Notes: a model not told the origin generated them from the letters alone. Shown: positions 11,701-24,278, counted from the stretch's first letter. The stretch: 64,000 nucleotides of DNA from Zygnema cylindricum (GCA_037447655.1 JBBHKE010001566.1:80939-144938), one strand, 5' to 3'. Program-made: numbers and translations.

Positions 11701-14700
11701 TATACAATGCATCAAATTCCATACATCCAGTGTACATGCACACTCCAATTTCTGTATAACACTTTAACAACATGTTACGATAAACACACGATTAAATTTA
11801 AGTTAAAGATACGCCATTATAAACAACATGTATCTTTTTTAAAAAACAACAATGTATTCTCCCAAAAAAAATCGTACAAATATATCAAATCCTGTTTGTC
11901 CTATGAAGTGAATAGCTACTAAAATCTTTAGACCTCACTGCCGCTCATCGCCCCATCGGTGTAAATACTGTCTTGATGACTGTCGGCATCTTCAATATTT
12001 TGGAGGAATTCTCTTGCCCTTGGGCAACGGGGTTCTACTACCTCGCCTTCGAAGTGGTTTTGTTGTTTGGCGATTATTGCTTGCAATTAATGTGTGAGCA
12101 TGTCTTTTTCCCACAGTCCATTGCGTAAGGACAAGCCACATTGAATCATGGCTTTTCGAGCATAACTCATTCCGTTTCTGTCCCTCATTGCATTAACCTC
12201 TCGGATGGAGTCCCTTGCCAATTTCAAAAAAAAAGCCTTACCGGGTCCAACCAATTTTCCGGACCACCCACGGCTCGAAGGTTTAGCCCATTCCCCGGTT
12301 TTGATACCTTTAGCTTTCAAACTGTCCCATATGCGAGTCCAAACGTCCTTGATTTTAGAAATGACAAACGAGTCGGCCGGTTGAAGAAGATGCGTTGCAC
12401 TAGGGGGGAAGAAGTGGAGAATTGTGTTTTCGCTTCAAGAGCTCGCTCCAGATCCTCCGACATGTTATGTTCACCACAGTTGTCAAGGAACATGATTTTT
12501 TGCCGTCCCAACCGGTCCCCTTGATAAGCCCTCGTCTCTCCGAACCATTGTGGGAAGACCGTTTTGTCGTTCCAACCTTTCGGACCGGTCCGGTAACAAA
12601 CACCTGAAAACATATATAATAGACCACAATAAGAAAATAATTATAACTTCATACCGCTTGCATACATTTTTCCCAGCGCGATTAAGACATACATAAATAT
12701 TTGTGAAAGGAAAATCGTGCAACAGATTGAGATTGAAAATTAAGTATAGAGAAGAATACTCATCTGGGACGTTGTTCAGTAATCCTTGTATCGGGTAACT
12801 TCGTGCAGGATTTGCAAAAATTATCATCAGGCTCTCGATCCGTGCGTTAACCCCACCTGTTATTCGAACCATGAGAGTCATGGATTCACCTCCTCCGGCG
12901 ACGTCGGCATATTTCACCACGTCATCCCCTCGAAACCCCAATGTCTTCCCATTGTCTTGATTGACGATCACGTGTATTTCGTCCATGTTTTCCACGAGAT
13001 CTTCATTGAAAATTCCTGGTATACATACGACAACAAACCGAAAATAAACAAATTATTATTTGGTGAGTATATGTCATTAAGTAGGAAACAATACGAGATG
13101 AAAAATCAATGGAAATAAATGAGACATTAGCATTTTAACTCCAAATTCAAGCGTGGCTTACCGGATTCAAAACCTCGTTTTAGTACGCCCATGTGGAAGG
13201 CTACGGTTCGCTCGACGTAGTCATCTTTCTCAGGGCTACATTGTAGTTTCCCCTTTTGTGCACGCACAACAATGTTGTGCTTTTCTTGGCACCTTTGCAC
13301 CCACCTTTTATTGATTATTGGATGCGTTTCGGACCCATCATTATTGAACCATTCCGGGCCATACTCTTCTCTCCTTCGTCTTATTATATCACGTGCTATG
13401 TCCCCGAGAATTGCGGTGGACATCTTCATTCCCGCTTTCTTAAACCGTTCAAAATCCTCAAGTAACTCCTCGTGTATAACTGTGACCAAAGTGGCTTCCT
13501 TGCGTCCTCGTCCCGGTAATGCCTTGGTAACCGCCACCGATCTCCTCCCAAAACTCGAAGTCGAAAATGTACGAGTTGACTCTCTTATCCCATCGAGCAT
13601 GGACCTCCTTTCTACCCACCATTGCTTAGCTTTTTGATACTCTGTACACAATAAAAATAAAACCAACAATAGATAAAGAATAAGTTTCAAAATGAATGTA
13701 GCTACATTACCAACATTTTTATGATGAACAACAAAATTTAACGACTAAATATTGACGTAACATAATTAGCGATGAATAATTGTCGTCGCTAATTATGTCA
13801 CGTCACATTGATTTTTCAACGTATCCCTTGACATATTCTCATCTGTAGACTACCCATGATTTTTTGCAAGTTCACAGTCCATGCAACGACGACACAGTCT
13901 CGTCGTTAAACCGGTAATTACGACTGTCTTACATAAATGTGACAATAGGAAAACCATAAAAACGGTTAACAATTATTTAACGTACATACGACGAGTAAAG
14001 GGAATTGAAGCAAGAAGTTAATACACGGATAGACAATGAAAAAAAAAAAAAAACAATGGGAACACAATGGAGGGTGAAGGAGAAATCGAGTTACCTCCCC
14101 GTCGGATGAAGGCCATTAATATGAACCTCATCATCTCCCATCAACGTCGCCTAACCTCTGCAAGCTCTTGAGTCAAATTTTCAATCAACCGATGAACCCC
14201 TATCATCGCTACTTTTTGAGCCGCCACCCTACGATTGAGAATTTCGACCTCATTCCTTAATTGTTCTACCTCTGGTGATGGAGGGGGCTCATCGACATGT
14301 GGAACCCTCAAAATTTCCCAAAGATAAGTTCGTCGCACTTGTACATTCCGGAAGCGCTGCAAAACCGCACTTCGCGCATCTAAAAATGCATTTAAGTCGA
14401 GAGTACGAATTGCACGACGAATGATAGTGAATAACCGTGGGTCCCAAGAATGATAATGCCGCAATAATTCCGGCACATCAATCTCGAATCCGGTCACTCT
14501 ACAGACAACCCAAGTGAACCGAGCATCATTAGGCTGAAAATGCCTAATGTATGGAAAATTCGAAGCATGGTTGTAAGATGCAATATACAACCATGTTGGG
14601 TGGGCGGGGACATCCGGAGGGATGTCGAGGATTTCCGGGACGGGGTTCAACCACCGGTCGATGGGTCGAGGCTCCGCATAACGCCAGTAATCAGGCCATT

Positions 14701-14879
14701 CCTCCACCGGGATGTAATGCGCCGCCGTTGGTCGGAAGCCATCCATGGCCTCATCTCCGACTAGTGGCGGAAAAAACCAGTCCGGTTCCTCCTCTCGGAT
14801 GGGAACTTCACGGTTCGGTGTATTTCGACCTAGTTCTACCACCACGAGAGCCCTCTCGCAGTCCGGTGAAGGAGGAAAA

Positions 14880-15876
14880 TGTTGAAATAATAAATCTTAA
14901 TACTCACTAAACAGAGCTGTGAGGAGAGACCAAGTACTTAGAATACTTTGGTCTAGATAAATTGTAATACTTACCTCATTTAGTGTGACAGTAGCAGTAG
15001 TACTTTTGAAGTGTATTGTACTTCTGCAGGGACACGTGTCAAAAAATAAACATCATACGCGTTTTTGGGAAAGCGCCGACACACTTTACCACGCGTCGCA
15101 CATCGAACGAATACTGTTGAAGAATCAAACGGACGGAGACTCAACCGATTGTCCGCGAAGATAGTGGTACAACATTCAACGACGACCGTAGATGCGAATC
15201 GAGTGAACGGACGAGATTCACGTGGGACCACAAATGACTCATCACTTGGTACAATCTCAAGTGACTTGGAGCACTTGATCAACAGTCAGATGGACTCTAA
15301 TATCCACTGCTGACTAAGCACCCTGAACTCTACTGTACGGGAATCTATTTGCATATCTGAAACACAGTAGTTTTTACTTAGCGAATTAGAATGTAGTGAT
15401 CCACTAAGTATATTTTTGTTTAGTAGTCAAATTGGGTTTGGATGTACTCACAGTACAAATAGTGTACTGATTCGGTACCTTTTCGTAAGTGTAGTACAGT
15501 ACTGCTATTCCAGGTGTAGCCATCGGATTAGTTATTTTTCAGTAGATACTCTTTGTAAGTATAAAGTTAGGACTTAGCCAAAATTGTAAGTATCCAGTAT
15601 TGAGATCTAACTCTCTAAGTGACAATTTTTGGGAAACTTCCAAGTGTTGTATCTTATGGTATACTCGTTCAATTGGGCTGCAATTTTGGGAATTGGCAGA
15701 TTGCATGTGATACTGTATAATTGTGGAATTTGGTGATATTTGGAAACTGTGAGCACATTTTGTGTTATATCAAAGTTGGTTGTTTGATAGGATTTCAGGT
15801 AGCTTTTCCTGAAGTCTATGTCTACATCCACTACTACTGGTGAACCTCCACCTGCAACTGTGGTTGTAGAACAACA
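14880..15876 (+). repeat. Copia 5' LTR
   Basis: Starts TGTTGAAATAATAAAT and ends TAGAACAACA. It matches 20045-21040 along its whole length with scattered single-base differences. It is followed at once by GGTTATAGGCC, a candidate primer-binding site. An ATG at 15818 lies inside the LTR, in frame with gag. Confidence 0.96.
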
Positions 15877-16642
15877 GGTTATAGGCCTTTCCTCTTGAAT
15901 TCCTGTCTTCAACAGCCTGAAGTATGCAAACTGGGCAGCTATGGTTGAATCATCTTTTGAAACTGCTGACTTGATGGGGGTCTTGGATGGATCTCTTGCT
16001 AAAACGGATCCGAGCTTGGCTAAGAAGAACTCTCTCGCTCGAAACAATTTGATTCTTTTTATCTCAGAGAGTCTGGTTATGTCTCGGCTCAAGATGAAAA
16101 AGGCAAGCGAGATTTGGACTTCACTGAAAAATTCCCACGAAAATGCGAACGTCCAGGAGGAGCTTCTGGTGGCTGGCCGGATCTGGGACTACAAATACTC
16201 GGGGGGATCTATGACCGAGTATTGTGATAAGTTAAGGGAACTCATTGATGCACACTCTTCAGCTGGTGGAACTTTTCCAGAGTTCCAGCAAGCTGCTTTT
16301 CTTATTAGAGGTCTCCCTAGTCATATGAAGGGAGTGTCCACAACTTTGAAAGGGCATAGTAAGTCTAGTTGGACTTTTCAGTTAGCTTACAATCTTATAC
16401 TAGAGGAAGAATCTACAAGTAAGGTCCTTGATGGTGAAAAGAAAGTAGAGGCTTTTAATACAGACTTTGAAAGAAAAAATCAGTTTAATCAGAACAAAAA
16501 CCAATTTAACCACACTCAAACCAGTTTAATCAAAATCAAACCCAATTTAATCAGGGCAGTCAAAGGCCAAATAGACAGTCTTCTAACGCTTTTTTTTATT
16601 GTTCTGAGAGGGGACATGGTTATAAATACTGTCCAAAACTGA
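15818..16642 (+). pseudogene. Copia gag (UBN2-type), broken
   Basis: An ATG inside the 5' LTR (15818) is in frame with the gag body, but a TGA at 15896-15898 separates them. The body starts around SLKYANWAAMVESSFE and shows the usual gag pattern: IWTSLKNSHE, then GLPSHMKGV. The zinc knuckle (YCSERGHGYKYC, about 16597-16632) is in another frame and lacks its first Cys, so there is a frameshift in the T run near 16590. Gag forms the particle that packages the element's RNA. Confidence 0.85.
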
Positions 16643-16809
16643 AAAAGGCAAATGAAACTGGTTTATACAGACTCGGATGGCAACAAAGCCAGTTTCACTA
16701 AGGCTTTTCTCGCAATCCATCACGAGGGAATGCCCTTTTTTCAGCCTTTGCAGATGATGCAGATTCATCTCTGAGCTTCAATGATGAAGAGGATGCGGAG
16801 TTATTTGCT

Positions 16810-17124
16810 ATGGCGACAGCAATGGAGGGTCTTAAAGACGGTGGATGGATCATGGACACCGGGGCATCGGCCCACATGTGCTGGGACAAAGCCGTTTTTA
16901 CAAATTTAAAGCATACACCTCCGAAAAATATCTACTATGCCTGTGGCATGAGTGTCCTCTCATCGGCAAAGGGGGATGTATCTCTAATGGTAGATGTGGG
17001 GGGAAAGTCTGTAGAACGAACTCTCTACAATGTTTTATATGTTCCAGATTTTAAAAAGAATCTCTTTTCTACGTCTTTAGTAGAGAGTAAGGGATTTGAG
17101 GTCACCCTTAAAAGTGGGAGATAG
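16810..17124 (+). pseudogene. Copia aspartic protease region
   Basis: The protease active-site motif is seen as WIMDTGASAHMC. The reading continues through LYNVLYVPDFKKNLFS, typical of copia protease, and stops at TAG after 17121. In an intact element this would be fused to integrase. Confidence 0.85.
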
Positions 17125-17177
17125 GTTGTTAGTAAGCTAGGAAAAATAGCAGTAACAGAAACAAGAGATGCCAGTAT

Positions 17178-18395
17178 GTGTACAGGATGGACATGGCTGA
17201 ATGCAAAGAAAAAGATGTTTTGTATTCCAGTGTGTCATCTGAGAAGGGGTTATGGCATAAGAGGTTAGGACATATCAATTATGAAAGTTTGAGAAAAATG
17301 GTGAATACTGGGAAAGTCAAGGGTGTTTCTCTCACATCTCAGCCTGTAAAAACCTGCGATGGCTGCTCACTAGGCAAAATTCATAAATTGCCATTCCCAC
17401 AGGAATCGGAAAACATATCTACAAAAGTTCTACAGCTCGTTCATTCGGATGTCCTCGGCCCATCCCAAGTACCGTCGGCTGGAAGAGTAAAGTACATGGT
17501 CACTTTCACTGATGATTTCTCCAGGTACACAAAAGTCTATTTTATGAGGAACAAGAGTGAAGTGTTCACTCACTTTAAGCACTATAAAGTCTGGGCTGAG
17601 AAACTACACGGAGTGCCAATCTTGGCGTTCAGATCGGATAATGGAGGTGAATACACCTCTAACGAATTTAAGCAATTTCTACTTGATGAAGGTATAATTC
17701 ACAATCTGACAGTTCCATATACTATTGAGCAGAATGGAGTTTCTGAAAGATTAAACAGGACAGTAACAGAGGTTGTTAGGTCTATGCTTGCAGACAAAGG
17801 TGTAGATCTAAAATTCTGGGCTGAAGCACTAAACTGCGCGGTCTATATAAAGAATAGAGTAGCATCCAGATCTGTCAGCACTACACCTTATGAGCTCTAG
17901 ACAGGAAAGGTACCAGATGTTAGTCACTTTAAAGTGTTTGGGAGTAAATGCTATATTTTAGATAACTCCCCAGATAAGTGGAAAATGGAAGCCAAAGGCT
18001 TAGCATGAATTCTCTTGGGGTATGATGATAATGCAAAGGGGTATAGAGTGTATGTCTTAGATAAACAAAAAATCTTTGTGTCTCGGAACATTCAGATAAA
18101 AGATGAACACGATTCGGCTGATCTGTTCAAAATTACAGATGAGGCGACAGAAAAACAAGAAACAGGAGTATGTCATCTTTCACCATCAACATCAGGTGTA
18201 TTTTCCGGTGCAACCCCCTCCCATAACACCTTCTTCTACTACACCGTTTGTTCCTGCTACGGATGCTTCTCCATTGCATCAAACTCCGGAAAACCAAACT
18301 GCTACACCTTCGGATCCTGCGGCAGTTTGAGCACCACGAAATCAGAGATTGCCGACCATTTCAGCCTCAGAATTTCCGGGGGGAAGAAGATCTAG
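17178..18395 (+). pseudogene. Copia integrase region
   Basis: The order is GAG pre-integrase (WHKRLGHINYESL, then CDGCSLGKIHKLPF) followed by the integrase core with its Asp and Glu residues in HSDVLGP, FTDDFSRY, RSDNGGEYTS and QNGVSERLNRT. Stops occur at about 17898 and 18006, and the frame then continues (GYRVYVLDKQK). Integrase inserts the cDNA copy into the genome; this copy is interrupted. Confidence 0.88.
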
Positions 18396-18483
18396 CAATC
18401 GTCTGCAAACCGGTTCTCACTTTGCTTTTTCTACAGCATCAGGGGAGCCTATGACTATCAAAGAGGCCTTCTCATCACCGGAG

Positions 18484-20021
18484 AGAAACCACTAGATTGA
18501 GGCGGCCAACGATGAGATGAAGTCGATTATGGAGGCACAGATATGGGAGCTGGTGGACCTGCCTCCGGGGAGGAAAGCCATTAGAAGCAAGTGGGTCTTC
18601 AAAGTCAAACTGAATCCGGATAACACTATCGAAAGATATAAGGCCAGACTTGTGGCCAAAGGATACAACGAGAAAGAAGGTATTGACTTTGAGGAAACCT
18701 TCTCCCCAGTCGTTAGATTTCCTACTGTAAGAATTTTGTTGAGTATAGCAGCTATAGAAAACATGGAAATTCATCAGATGGATGTTAAGACAGCATTTTT
18801 GCATGGAGAGTTAGAAGAAACTATTTATATGCAGCAGCCTGAAATGTATGAAGAAAAATGAAAAGAAAAGTCAGTTTGTAAACTGATAAAATCTCTGTAT
18901 GACTAAAACAAGCCCCCAGACAATGCAATCTAAAGCTAGATGAATTTTTGACTAGTCTAGGATTCAAAAGAATTAGCTCAGGTCACTCAGTATATGTCTT
19001 ACAAGGGGAAGATGGAATTCTTTATATCGCTGTATATGTGGATGATCTTTTACTAATAAGCAAATCCATAGATGAAATAAACCGTATCAAAGCAGCTTTG
19101 AGGTCTAAGTTTGAAATGAAAGACCTCGGTGAGGCTAAATATATTTTGGGCATACAAGTTGAAAAAGACAGAGATAACAGATTGATTATGCTAACCCAGA
19201 AAGAAGCAATAGGGAACTTGCTGGAAAAGTTTGAGATGAAAGATGTGAAGGGATCTGTAAATCCCATGGAAGCTAGGCAGAAGTTGGAGGGAAGTGAATC
19301 AGACTCAGGCATAATGGTTAGTGAAAGTTTAGAGTCAGGGGAGGAAGAGTTTATGGCTACAAAGCCATACAGACAAGTAGTGGGAAGTCTTATTTATTTT
19401 ATAAATTGTACGAGGCCAGACATTGCTGCAGCTGTAGGAGTCTTAAGTAGGAGTCTTTGGAACCCTAAAAGAGCATATTGGGAAGCAACAAAGAGGGTTC
19501 TGAGATACCTGGCAGGTACCCGAAACCTCAAGCTTATACTCGGTGGAGGAGAGGTAAAATTACAAACTTGGAGCGATGCCAGCTATGGAGATATGCCAAG
19601 CCGGAAATCAACAACCACCTTCATTCTGAAAATTGGGAATGGAACTTGCTGCTCGAGAAGCAAATTAGAGAAGGTTACGGCTCAGTCCACGATGGAGTCG
19701 GAATATATGGCAGCCAGCTCTGCCCTCAAGGAACTCCTATGGGTTAAGGCCACTTTGCAAGAACTTGGGTATATGCAAACTGGTCCTCAGGTTATCTGGT
19801 GTGACAATCAGGCAGCAATTGCCATTCCCTCTAACCCTAGTCATCATTTTAAAAGCAAACACATGGATGTCAGGCTACACTTTGTGAGAGAAAATGTGCT
19901 TGCAAGAGTGATAAAAATGAGTTATTTACCGGATGAAAAGATGGTGGCTGATATGATGACTAAAGCTCTTCCAGCTCCTAAGTTGAAGTATTGTAGAGAG
20001 TCTGTTGGGTTAAGTGAGTAA
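18484..20021 (+). pseudogene. Copia reverse transcriptase and RNase H region
   Basis: Reverse transcriptase motifs run from [11 protein letters not shown] and [11 protein letters not shown] through [14 protein letters not shown] to YVDDLLLI (the catalytic DD) at about 19036-19060. Between 18859 and 18950 there are several stops and a frameshift. RNase H follows (WSDASYGDMPSRKSTT, ESEYMAASSALKELLW, WCDNQAAI, KHMDVRLHFVRE) and ends at TAA before the purine tract. The 3' half (18948-20021) is one open frame. Confidence 0.9.
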
Positions 20022-20044
20022 GTGAGTCTAAAGATTTAGGGGAG

Positions 20045-21040
20045 TGTTGAAATAAGAAATCTATATACTCACTAAACAGAGCTGTGAGGAGAGACCAAGT
20101 ACTTAGAATACTTTGGTCTAGATAAATTGTAATACTTACCTCGTTTAGTGTGACAGTAGCAGTAGTACTTTTGAAGTGTATTGTACTTCTGCAAGGACAC
20201 GCGTCAGAAAATAAACATCATACGGGTTTTTGGGAAAGCGCCGACACACTTTACCACGCGTCGCACATCGAACGAATACTGATGAAGAATCGGACGGACG
20301 GAGACTCAACCGATTGTCCGCGAAGATAGTGGTACAACATTCAACACGACCGTAGATGCGAATCGAGTGAACGGACGAGATTCACGTGGGACCACAAATG
20401 ACTCATCACTTGGTACGATCTCAAGTGACTTGGAACACTTGATCAACAGTCAGATGGACTCTAATATCCACTGCTGACTAAGCACCCTGAACTCTACTGT
20501 ACGGGAATATATTTGCATATCTGAAACACAGTAGTTTTTACTTAGCGAATTAGAATGTAGTGATCCACTAAGTATATTTTTGTTTAGTAGTCAAATAGGG
20601 TTTGGATGTACTCACAGTACAAATAGTGTACCGATTCGGTACCTTGTCGTAAGTGTAGAACAGTACTGTTGTTCTAGGTGTAGACATCGGATTAGTTAGT
20701 TTTCAGTAGATACTCTTTGTGAGTATAAAGTTAGGACTTAGCCAAAATTGTAAGTATCCAGTATTGAGATCTAACTCTCTAAGGGACAATTTTAGGGAAA
20801 CTTCCAAGTGCTGTATCTTATGGTATACTCGTTCAATTGGGCTGCAATTTTGGGAATTGGCAGACTGCATGTGATACTGTATTATTGTGGAATTTGGTGA
20901 TATTTGGAAACTGTGAGCACATTTTGTGTTATATCAAAGTTGGTTGTTTGATTGGATTTCTGGTAGCTTTTGCTGAAGTCTATGTCTACATCCACTACTA
21001 CTGGTGGACCTCCACCTGCAACTGTGGTTGTAGAACAACA
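20045..21040 (+). repeat. Copia 3' LTR
   Basis: Direct repeat of 14880-15876, starting TGTTGAAATAAGAAAT and ending TAGAACAACA; followed by the GAAAA target duplication. Confidence 0.96.
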
Positions 21041-21872
21041 GAAAACCCACTACCTCGTCTTCGTCTTCGTCTTCATACTCTCCTTCCATACGTCTTTCGG
21101 AGCTCTCCGAAGATTCGTCATCCGAGGTTGTGGGGTCGTCTTCGTATTTGGTCACCGGAATATCCAACGGTAGGGTTTCTTCTTGCACTTCCTCCTCTTC
21201 GGTAGGCTCATCCCCATCCACTATAGACTCCTCGGTATCGGTTCCCGATGGGTGGTAATCTGCATCGACGTCCTTATCCCCCTCTACTTCGCGTACACTA
21301 ACGTCATCCACTTCAACCCCTTCATCCTTTAATTCCCCCTCCAACTCAGTGCCAGTTTCCATCCTATCCGTCCCAGTCTTTTCCCTTCCCACCTCATCCG
21401 ATTCCTCTTTGTCATCTATTTCATGATCCGCTTCCTCCCCCTCCCTCAACACAAGCTCCAATCCAACCCCTTCTCTTCCACCAACATTTTCTGCCACATC
21501 CCCTACCCTAACAAACTCCTCCCTTTTTATATTTAAGCCCTCTCTTGGGATTCTATCCCCTTCTGCCACCTCCTCAGCCAACGTTCTCCTTTCTTCTTCC
21601 CCCGCTACTTCCCGCGCAAAGTTTTCCCCTCTAAGTATATGACCCCCCACCTCGGTTTCCGTTGGCGGTGGAAGAAGTCGTCGCTGGATGGCAGAGCGAA
21701 GACGTTTCCATGGTGGTCGGATGCCCTCCATGAACAAGGAAAATTTATCCTTATCGGGAAAACTAAGCCGAGACACAGTTAGTATGTGACAAAGACAGCT
21801 TAAGAGACTAACTTTATTAACGCATTTACTAAAACAGTTTGGAATCTGTGTTACTTTACTATTCACTCCCAA

Positions 21873-22461
21873 CCTATTTAAACGTTGACCTTGCGACCTT
21901 TAGAGGGACGTTCTAGCGACGAGAAAATGTCGTCGCCCGTTCAAGAATATTCGCGTATCCCAACAGAGACTCGTCGAAACAATGTCGTCGCTGTCGAATT
22001 TCATTCGCTAATACCAGCTTTGGGGTTTCTAACCTCGGTTCATCGATGACGCCCAACCGTTGTTGGAGGTCATTCGAACTTCAGTCGAAACGAGGTGTCA
22101 CTTTACATACCGTAATTTCGTCGCGCCCATCATTGAACCGGCGACATGATATCGTCGTCTACTATGATACAAGTCAATCTTGTCGGTAAAACGATGAACC
22201 TAAAGTAAAAACGTACGACACGTGGAGGAGAAAGACAACAAAATGCCAAATACAATACTCAACATCCCTCAACAATGAAAAACACGCACTAATGTGGAGG
22301 AAAAGTGCGATTAGGACAAATATCGAGAGGGTATGACGACGATCGAACATTAAAACACGCAATTACTACAAAGTCACAATGAAACATAATTTCAAAAACC
22401 GTTTTAAGAGTTGCAATAACACCATTTAATACATGTGGTAAGGTATGACGATAGTGCTTAC
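21873..22461. other. Transposase intron sequence with repeated TCGTCGC motifs
   Basis: It contains several GCGACGA/TCGTCGC motifs (near 21915, 21968, 22120 and 22155) like those at 11150-11700 and 13765-13900. It holds no coding region apart from the possible upstream extension of the nested ORF. Confidence 0.5.
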
Positions 22462-22989
22462 TTGTACTGTACACTCCTGTAAAATGTTCCGGAAACTTCC
22501 TTATGGTCCTTGGAATGAGTTCCTTCGACCCGTTCTTCTCACAGTCTTTCAACATCCAGTTTATTACTCGCAATCGAGTAGCCTTGGTCGACACGTGTTG
22601 AATTTTTCGGTGAGCAACACATCCTCTAGCATTGCCTGAAGACGGAAAGAACCCATCCACGATCGCCGCCGGATCAACCGACGTTTCCACTTCCGGCTCG
22701 CTCTCGTCGTCGTTCTTCTCACCGTATTCCTCGTTTTGAAACTCGTTTTCCTCGTTGATCCTCTTGTCTTCCGTATCGTGTTCAATTTGTGGATTACGGG
22801 GAACAGTGATGCTATTGCCAGAGTTGGCACCCCACATCCGAGTGAGAGTCCACATACTTCCAAACTCCGAATATCACTAAATGAACAAGTTGAAAGAGCA
22901 ACCGTAAAAGTAAAGAATGGCAACCAAAGAAAATGTAGACAGAGAGTTGGTAGTGTGCTTGCCATTTTCACAGATGCACTTATATAGTA

Positions 22990-24100
22990 GAAGCGATGCT
23001 CGCGAAATTAAATTTGAGCGGAAAGAATGGAGGGAAACGCCTTCACTTTCTCAAATTCAAAATTTGAATGTTTTTTGAATCATCACTATTGTAAATATTG
23101 AAAAACGACAGAATAAAAGCGGGAAAAAATTTAATTTGGAGCAATTTGGCTAAATATTTCAAAAATCACGTCGTCGCCGAAAAAATAGAAAGCGCCATGG
23201 AACACCTCCAGATTACATGTTGTACGGCTAAAATTAGATTAGATGACATTCGATGGTTGTAACACCGATACACCGTTTTTCCATCGTCGTCTTCGATCAC
23301 TGACCAATTTTACAAATACGTGGACATTAAACATGCCACGTTTTTCGGCAACAGCCAATGATTATCTTCCGACGGCAGTTGACCAGCTGTCGTTTGCATT
23401 TTACCTCCAATTACAATTAAAATGCATCCTAAATGAGGTTTGTTATATGTTGGACCCTCAATTACAATTAACCATGATACTAAAAAGAGGATCGTTACAC
23501 GTTTGACGCGACTAAACGCATCCACATTAGAATTAAGTGCCTGTATTACAATATATGAATTCTAATAAAGCAACCCAACTGGCACCTTATTAAAGTTAAC
23601 GGTCCATAATTAACGTCATACAACGCTCGATATACACGCGAATGACAAGGAAAACTAAAATCGTTCACATAAATCATTGCAACTTAAATGAAACGAAACA
23701 ATACATAGAATGCATGCCGTCATAGTTTCGTTCATACACGGTAATAAACTGAACCGAACGAACGTACTAAAGTCATACATTCACTGCGTTTTACAGGTCG
23801 AAACAAGGAATCGATAAATGTACAGTTTGTCTTATGTTGAACTCGCACATCTTTTACTGTAGTAATATTCACTCGTGCGAAAAAAACCATTTTACAATTG
23901 TACTTACAAGTGAACGAAAGGACAACAACCGTACCATTCGACCCAATTTACATGTACCTATTTTAGTGTATAAATTTGCATGGAGTAATGATTGTTTAGA
24001 CAGTTTCCGATTCGCAGATTCCGTGAAAAAAAAAAAAACATCCTCCACCACTTTGACAGCTGTCCTTCTCTTCTTCCGAGAATTGACAAGCAAGATTTTT
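22990..24100. other. No gene seen
   Basis: AT-rich sequence upstream of transposase exon 1. It probably includes the transposon promoter and 5' end, but I could not find terminal repeats. Confidence 0.4.
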
Positions 24101-24114
24101 TTTTTTTTAAGAAG

Positions 24115-24278
24115 CTTCGATATATCGGCGATACGATATATCGGCAATATATCGCGATTTATCGCGATGTATCGCGATCATTTGAAATTCGATATATCCA
24201 AGCGATATATCGATTATCGGGTACCTGAAATTCGATATATATCGAATATCGGCAAATGGTCCTCGATACCCAACACTA
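24115..24278. mobile_element. Fragment of a hAT-type element (one end)
   Basis: Dense CGATATATCG and ATCGG motifs end in GATACCCAACACTA, close to the right terminus of the element at 7683-8568. The other end is missing. It abuts a broken MITE on its right. Confidence 0.7.

Larger units (their letters stand above)
14880..21040 (+). mobile_element. Ty1/copia LTR retrotransposon, 6,161 bp, complete but decayed
   Basis: Two direct repeats of 997 and 996 bp (TG...CA) bound the element, and identical GAAAA 5-mers flank it (14875-14879, 21041-21045). A purine-rich tract (AAAGATTTAGGGGAG) sits directly before the 3' LTR. Domains are in copia order: gag, protease, integrase, reverse transcriptase, RNase H. 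Several stops and frameshifts interrupt the coding region, while the LTRs still look nearly identical, suggesting a fairly recent insertion. It is inserted in the ORF nested inside the transposase intron. Confidence 0.97.
14141..21731 (-). pseudogene. Unidentified acidic coiled-coil ORF, nested in the transposase intron and split by copia
   Basis: The two parts, 21041-21731 and 14141-14874, join in frame once the retrotransposon and one copy of the GAAAA duplication are removed, giving 475 codons including stop with no break. The start could also be at 21872. The N-terminal part is basic (MEGIRPPWKRLRSAIQRRLL). The middle is very rich in Glu and Asp (SGTDTEESIVDGDE, EDEDEDE). A Trp/Pro-rich region follows (WFFPPL, EEWPDYWRY, HPTWLYI), and the C-terminus is a heptad coiled coil (VEQLRNEVEILNRRVAAQK). 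I recognise no family. Its place on the same strand inside the first transposase intron suggests a second transposon gene, or a host gene captured by it. The insertion truncates the protein after the acidic region. Confidence 0.7.
12087..22855 (-). pseudogene. DDE_1 (pogo/Tc5-like) transposase, four exons, inactivated
   Basis: Exons in transcript order: 22462-22855, 13162-13641, 12764-13015, 12087-12603. Exon 1 ends ...HFTGVYST and exon 2 opens YQKAKQWW, joined in phase 1, as in transposases with a CENP-B/Tc5-type DNA-binding part. The catalytic domain shows NMDEIHVIV (first Asp), IMFLDNCGEHN (second Asp) and LLQPADSFVISK (third Asp, in a shifted frame). Two lesions are visible. The donor of intron 3 reads ATGAGT where GTGAGT would keep phase (base 12763), and exon 4 has a one-base frameshift near 12402-12420 in a G run. 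Intron 1 is 8,820 bp because it contains another ORF plus a copia insertion. The family catalyses cut-and-paste transposition; this copy probably cannot. Confidence 0.85.
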
